Assembly (NCBI GenBank): GCA_018806985.1
Contig: JADANN010000306.1
Span: 365,501-429,500 of the forward strand
Direction: 5' to 3'
Length of the DNA: 64,000 nucleotides
DNA from: Angiostrongylus vasorum
Taxonomy: Eukaryota > Nematoda > Chromadorea > Rhabditida > Metastrongylidae
The notes below the pieces were generated by a model. It saw only the letters and a program-made list of their open reading frames with translations. It ran no database searches and had not been told where the DNA came from. Shown in pieces: positions 27,601 to 33,855 of the stretch (position 1 is its first letter; each line of letters starts with the position of its first letter). The translations under genes were made by a program, and so were the position numbers.

Positions 27601-30600
27601 GCTGCTCTCCACCAATTAATCGGAATACTTGAGAAAGACAAGACAGTGGGTGTTTAAAAAAGATGTTTATTATGTGAGTGCAAATTTACGTGTTAAGTCT
27701 TATCTGCTTCTTCCCAACGATTTACAGCCTCAATCGTGGCTGGGAGGTGTTCCTGAGTGTCGGGCTGCGATCTACAGATCGGGGGAATCATCCCTCGGCA
27801 GGGTCTCTCAAGCTGAGAAAGAGTCCGGCGTTTTCATCCGGAAGCCCAGCTAAGAGTAAACCAAAACCACGATCCTCCACCGTCATGGTATGAAGCTAGC
27901 CGTATGGTGGCAAATCCCACTCTGATCCACAAGAGCGGCGTCTGCCTGTGGTGGTGACGACCTGGGGCAGACTTTGGTCACGCTCTGTCCTCGGGACTCG
28001 GGGAGCCGCAATAGCTAAACCAGCAAATTTCCGAAGAATGGAAATTATGTTGGGTCCCCTACAACCAGTGAAGACGAGCCATCCAAGTATCCAAGTAAGT
28101 ATCTGCTAGGGTTATGAAAATGTTTGGCTGAGTAGATTGCACGTCAATTTCACCTTTCCAGAATCTGAAGGAGGCGAAACTGCCGAAATGTCGGCTATTG
28201 TATGACAATAAATTCTATAATGTCAACGTTGTGTTTGCTTATCGAAGAAAAAACAGTGAATTATCAATCAATGTCGTGGTTAATAGAAAGTCAATCTTGT
28301 GAACTGAATGAAATAACTTCCGAAATATGTAAGAAGTCAAAATCACATCACCTCTTCGTACTTTTTCTTTTCTTCTTGACGAAGTGATAGCCAAAACGGC
28401 CTTAGTTTCTCACTTTTCAAACCCATCAGGATTTCGACAGCAGCGTTGAAATTTGCTGAAGCTTTGGAATAGTGCGACAAACTCGAAAGCTTTAGCAGGT
28501 TATTACAGTTCGAAACTAAAATCTCGAACCTATATTCCAGCATGTCTCGATAATTCGAAGAATAGCGGTGAGAGCCACTTTACGGTCATCATGCGTGGGT
28601 TGGCTTACGATTACGTGAGTTATCCACGACGAAACCTCGCTTAATCGTTTAACAAGATTTCGAACGGGACTGGGGTTTTCTGAGATTGGAACGGAGGTAA
28701 GATCACAGCTCACGTAGCGGACGTAATCCATAGGTTGATTAGAATAGAACAATTGATATTCTGTGGCAGAGAGCTACAAAACATATGGATCTAGAAATAG
28801 ACAAGACAGAAGCTACAGTTTTGAACGTATTACGTTGACCCATATTGAAGGTGAAAAGTGATACCTGTGCTTAGAAGGATTTCTTGTTTAAAACCCTTAT
28901 CAACAATGTATTGAAATTTTATTATCGGTTGGACTTATATCTCGCTGTTCAACTGAAATGCGCATTCTCTTAAGATTCTATTTCCATATTTCGGATTAGA
29001 TGTGTAAGTAGCACCGTGCAGTCTTCAATACAAATTAACCAATCCCTCTAAATAAAGCGCATTAATTACAATGCTGCAGTGAAGTACTTTGGAAAACGGA
29101 TTCTTCAAAACTGTTGGCATCCACAAATCAGTTAAAGGATATCACAGGTATAACCTAATTTTTCATTGCATGACTCAACATTAGATATTATATTGTGCAA
29201 AGTCCATCCTTTCTATAACTCGATTCTTGTCCTTGCATCCACCATCCATTAAGGTCTTCGAACTTTTTTTTTGTATGTGGCTTCAGTTGTTGTTTGACGA
29301 TTTCTTGCCTTCGTCACGAATGTCGCTGAGTGCTGGTTTGTTTCATAGCCGCTGAAATCCTGGAATAGCTGCGCTAGGGCATCCCATGTGGATTAGAAGT
29401 TACCTGGTCCCAGACCAGTTTGAGAGCAGCTTTCCAACATCGAAGGGATACCAGGTCTGGGTGACCCTAGAGCGGGGTTTAACCATCGCTAGAATAAGTT
29501 GGTAATCCTCTTAGTTCGTGTAGCAGTTTGTACATTAGTCCGCATAATGGAAGACATCACTACCACCGCCCAATCATCCTCCCTAATCATAATCCTTATG
29601 GTAGAGATAGGTTGGGCCAAATTGAAAAAAAAGAAGATATTTTTCAAAGTTCTAACGAAGTCATGGAATCAATTGTCTCATTGAATGTGTTAGTTTGTTT
29701 CTTTTCCAACCTAGTGTTATCACTCAAGTACAACATGTGTTTCGCTTTTTAAAGATACAGTTTCAGTTTTTTTTTCGTAAAAAATGTGTTCTGATAGCCC
29801 AAATTCGTCCACACCCCTTAGCGCGTCAACATCGACTTTGATATTCTTTTGAACATCACACTTCTCACTGCAAGCTTTAAACAAACAACCAGTGTCATTA
29901 TTGCAACGGTATGGTCTCAAGCGAGCGACGGTAAAAAAGGCTTCTACTTCAACTCGTTCTTTTTTCACTCCCAGACTATCTGCGCCGCCTACAAGAAGTT
30001 ACTTTCAGAAGATGGCAGAAAGGCCGAACTAGAAGCCAAGAAAAAGCCCCGAGCAATTTTATTTACCTGGAAGGCGACTTCCTCGGGAAAGTGCAAAATA
30101 CACTGTAACCGCTCCAGTTCGAGACGAAATAGAGTGATCGGTTCCTCATTCAACACAAAACCTGCTGCTGCTGATGCCGCCGACTCCAAAGAGCCGCTTC
30201 GTGAAGTCGCTGGAAAGCAGGTTTGAGAAATGAGGAGACTGCAAAAATTTGATCTATTCTTTTTAAAAAAGTATTGTAAATTTCAACGAATGAATCTCTC
30301 TATTTCTGGAATGATCTCTCACAAAATTTATCAAATTCCTGGAAACTAAAGGTGTGCCACTGTATGAGCAGCAATACCTTAATTTTTGCAATATTTTTCA
30401 TAACATCATAAGATGCTTCAACAGAAAACTTAGAGCATTCTGCACCATAAAAAAGCCCATGTCACGCAAAGAAATAGTGGGAACACATAACACCTACAAT
30501 ATCAAAAAACTACATCTTTAACGTTAACCAGACATACTACAATCAAGCAGGTCATTTCCAACTTGGCTTTGTGGCCTGCCAAACGAAATTACGACGTTCT

Positions 30601-31237
30601 TAAGCTGGAAAAAGTTCTTTCTCTTGTTTTATCGCGCCATAAGTTTTAAAATATCAGATTTCGCTCCCATTTATTGCAGAAAAACGTATTTTTTTCAAAA
30701 AAATTTTGAGATCGGAAGAATATGTTATGGAATTTCGTATTACGCATGGAGTGATAGAGCAATTCATGTCATGCGCGTTTATAAAGTTTCGTGGAATCAA
30801 AAATAGCTATTCTTATACTATAGAGGTAATCACACTTTCTGGCTCGTCGCCATCGTTTTCTTCGACAACAAGAAGTTCATCATGAGCTTCTGCGTCTGCT
30901 TACACTGACTCAATTTGTGATATGGTTTCTTTTAAGACAGGGGCATTGGTTTATTGTGAGCTGATTTTTTGTAACATGAACGCCTAACTTCATTTAATTC
31001 GAGTGGTCTGGCTTGTGCCTGGGTGCACTTCTCAACTATACATGGTTTTTTTCTTTGACTCGCATGAACACCTTCAGTAACAGTAAAACACTCGGGGTAG
31101 AAAAGTATTAAAAAGAATCCGTAATTCTTGCTCATATGAACGACCTTCGAAAGCAGTCCACAGGAAAAACACTGTAACTTTTGCAGGAGAACAATGAAGA
31201 CACTTGTTGTAGTAGTAGGCAAAAACAGACAATCAAA

Positions 31238-31278
<41 letters not shown>

Positions 31279-33580
31279 GTGGAAGCTTAGTTACTTAGTT
31301 AGACGACCCAACCTCACTGGTTGTGCGGATCCAGTGTAATTTCTATTTTTCGGAGTTTTTGTGGGGAGGGGGATCCTAGTACTGCCTTACTCTTAGCTGG
31401 ATTTCTGCACAAAAACTTCAGACTCCCTCCTCAGCTTGGGAGGCCCTGATGGGGGTGAACCGCCGCTGTACATAGTAGCCGGACACCCAGGAATATCTCT
31501 CAGCCATATGAGGCGGTAAATCGTTGCCACGATAAATGTGGATAACGAACAGAGAATATACATAGAAAATTGCTTTCCTCTGTTCAACACATGAACAGAT
31601 GGATGAGTGCTCTGAACTGTTAAATAGACATTCAGAGTATATAAATTCCACGCAGAAAAACCAACCGAGGACTGACTTCCATTCTTTAAAAAATCAAATA
31701 AAGCCTTCAGAAAGTGGCTACATAACAAACTGGTATCGAAAGCCAAATAGTAAAAATATAATGGTGCACTACCTCTTCTTTAATCCCTCACGTATCAAAA
31801 AAAGCAGTCATCAAAACCATGTACCGAACGGCTGAAAAATGTGTGAACAGGAGAAGAGGAAAGGAAGGAATCTCTAAACTTGGCAAGAAAAAATAGCCAC
31901 TTCAAGTGGCTACGAAGCGGAAGCAACTCGGCTTAGACAAGAAGGCAAAACTGTTCTTCAAAATAACGTTTCTAGTCTCTGTATGATCCCTTTCAAGCTA
32001 CCCTTCATATCAAACGAATTAAGTTACGTCACTAAGAGGTGCCTAAGAAAAGTGGCCTTGAGAATTATGTGGCAGTTATTGATCCCCCACCCAACATCCT
32101 GCGCTTTTTTGTTAGTTCTGAACTGCGTCTGTGATCACTTGTGTTATTCAGAAAATTGTGTAATCTGCCCTAACGGGAGAAAGGGGGGATTCATAAGCTC
32201 AGCTACAATATAATTGATATGCGGTGTAAGATATGCGGTGAGGAATACATTGAAGAAACGGGTAGACCACTTTAAGTCCAAAGAAAACTAAATGGGAAAG
32301 TCAAAATTCGTCAAAGCACTCCTTTAGGTACCCATAGGGGCAGAAAAGCACAATGGTGATGATTTTGAAGTGAATGTATGGATCTTGGTGCAGGAATCAA
32401 GTACATCAAAGCGCAAGACTCTTGAGGCCTTTTGGGTAAGTTCCGGAAATCCAAAGAAGAAACGAAAAGACGAATTCCTCACTTTCACACATAATCTGGC
32501 GCCTTATTTCAGAATGATTTTTTGACCTGGATGGGTGTTGTGCTCCAACCCACCTGAGCAACATGCGGGTATTCCCACTCGTAACGGCATGGTGAGTAGT
32601 CTTTTTAATCAATATGGCGTTTATTTATATGTTTAATCCTCATCAATACCGGAGATATTTTACCGAATATAAGGCTGCTGTTACATAAAATACGTCCAGG
32701 CTTTGAGGAAGGCGAAATCGCCGAAACGTCAGCTATCGACAAACAGCACCAACAACAACGGCAACAACAACAACAACAGCAACGACAACGAAAACTTATA
32801 CCAACCTCCTCGCACCAGCTCAAGGAGATCAGTTTATAAGGTCATATAAATAAATATATGGATATAAAACAAATATGCATGAAGAATACATGTGAAGAAT
32901 AGCCGTTCACTAGACTGCTGGATGCTGTGTGCTTTCCGACTGCAAAGCGTCGCTATTAGAATTGCATACACTCTAACCCCCCGTGGAGTATCTCTGTTAT
33001 CGAATGTTAATTTCAGAATTCTTCTGGTTTGTTTCCAAAGAAGATTTTACAATTCTTATGCTTACTGGTAAAACTATCTGTTAATCTTAACAATAACTAC
33101 TAAGAATGCCTTTTGATGCACTTGAGAGGGTATTACTGCTTCTTCAGGTCACTTTGAAAAACTACCTGTGAAATAAACTTTCTATTAACAAATTTAACAT
33201 TTTTTATGTCTAGTACTTATTGAAAATGTTGTTTTTCACACAGGCTGTCATATTCGAAAAAATACGAACAACAATAAGCTACATTGTCTCCGAGAAAACA
33301 CTGCTATTCATGTGTTCTTAACACGAAATGTTGGAGTGATACAGATACCACCTCCAAACTGAACGTATATCGAACGAGAAGTACGGAAACTCCCTTAAGG
33401 ATGGTTTTTTGTTAAGTTTTTTTAGGGTTGGCGATCCCAGTGCAACAGAATTGCGTTAATATCGGAAGGGATGAAGCCTTTGACGAATGAGTTTTTTCTT
33501 TTTTTTCCATGCTATAATTTGTGTTGGTTCTCATACGAATATAACTAAAATGACGCATATAAGAATACTTTCATGAGATG

Positions 33581-33652
<72 letters not shown>

Positions 33653-33730
33653 TACCATACATTCTATGGTATATATATACTATACATACTATGGTATGTA
33701 ACATACTATGGTTTAGACGGGTACTATGGG

Positions 33731-33775
<45 letters not shown>

Positions 33776-33811
33776 TGTATACTATAGCACGCATAATATA
33801 TACTGGAGTAG

Positions 33812-33855
<44 letters not shown>

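Noticed and set aside
29849..30226. 125-codon plus-strand frame
   Set aside because: Overlaps plc-1 exon 2 in antisense; the minus-strand exon matches a known protein.
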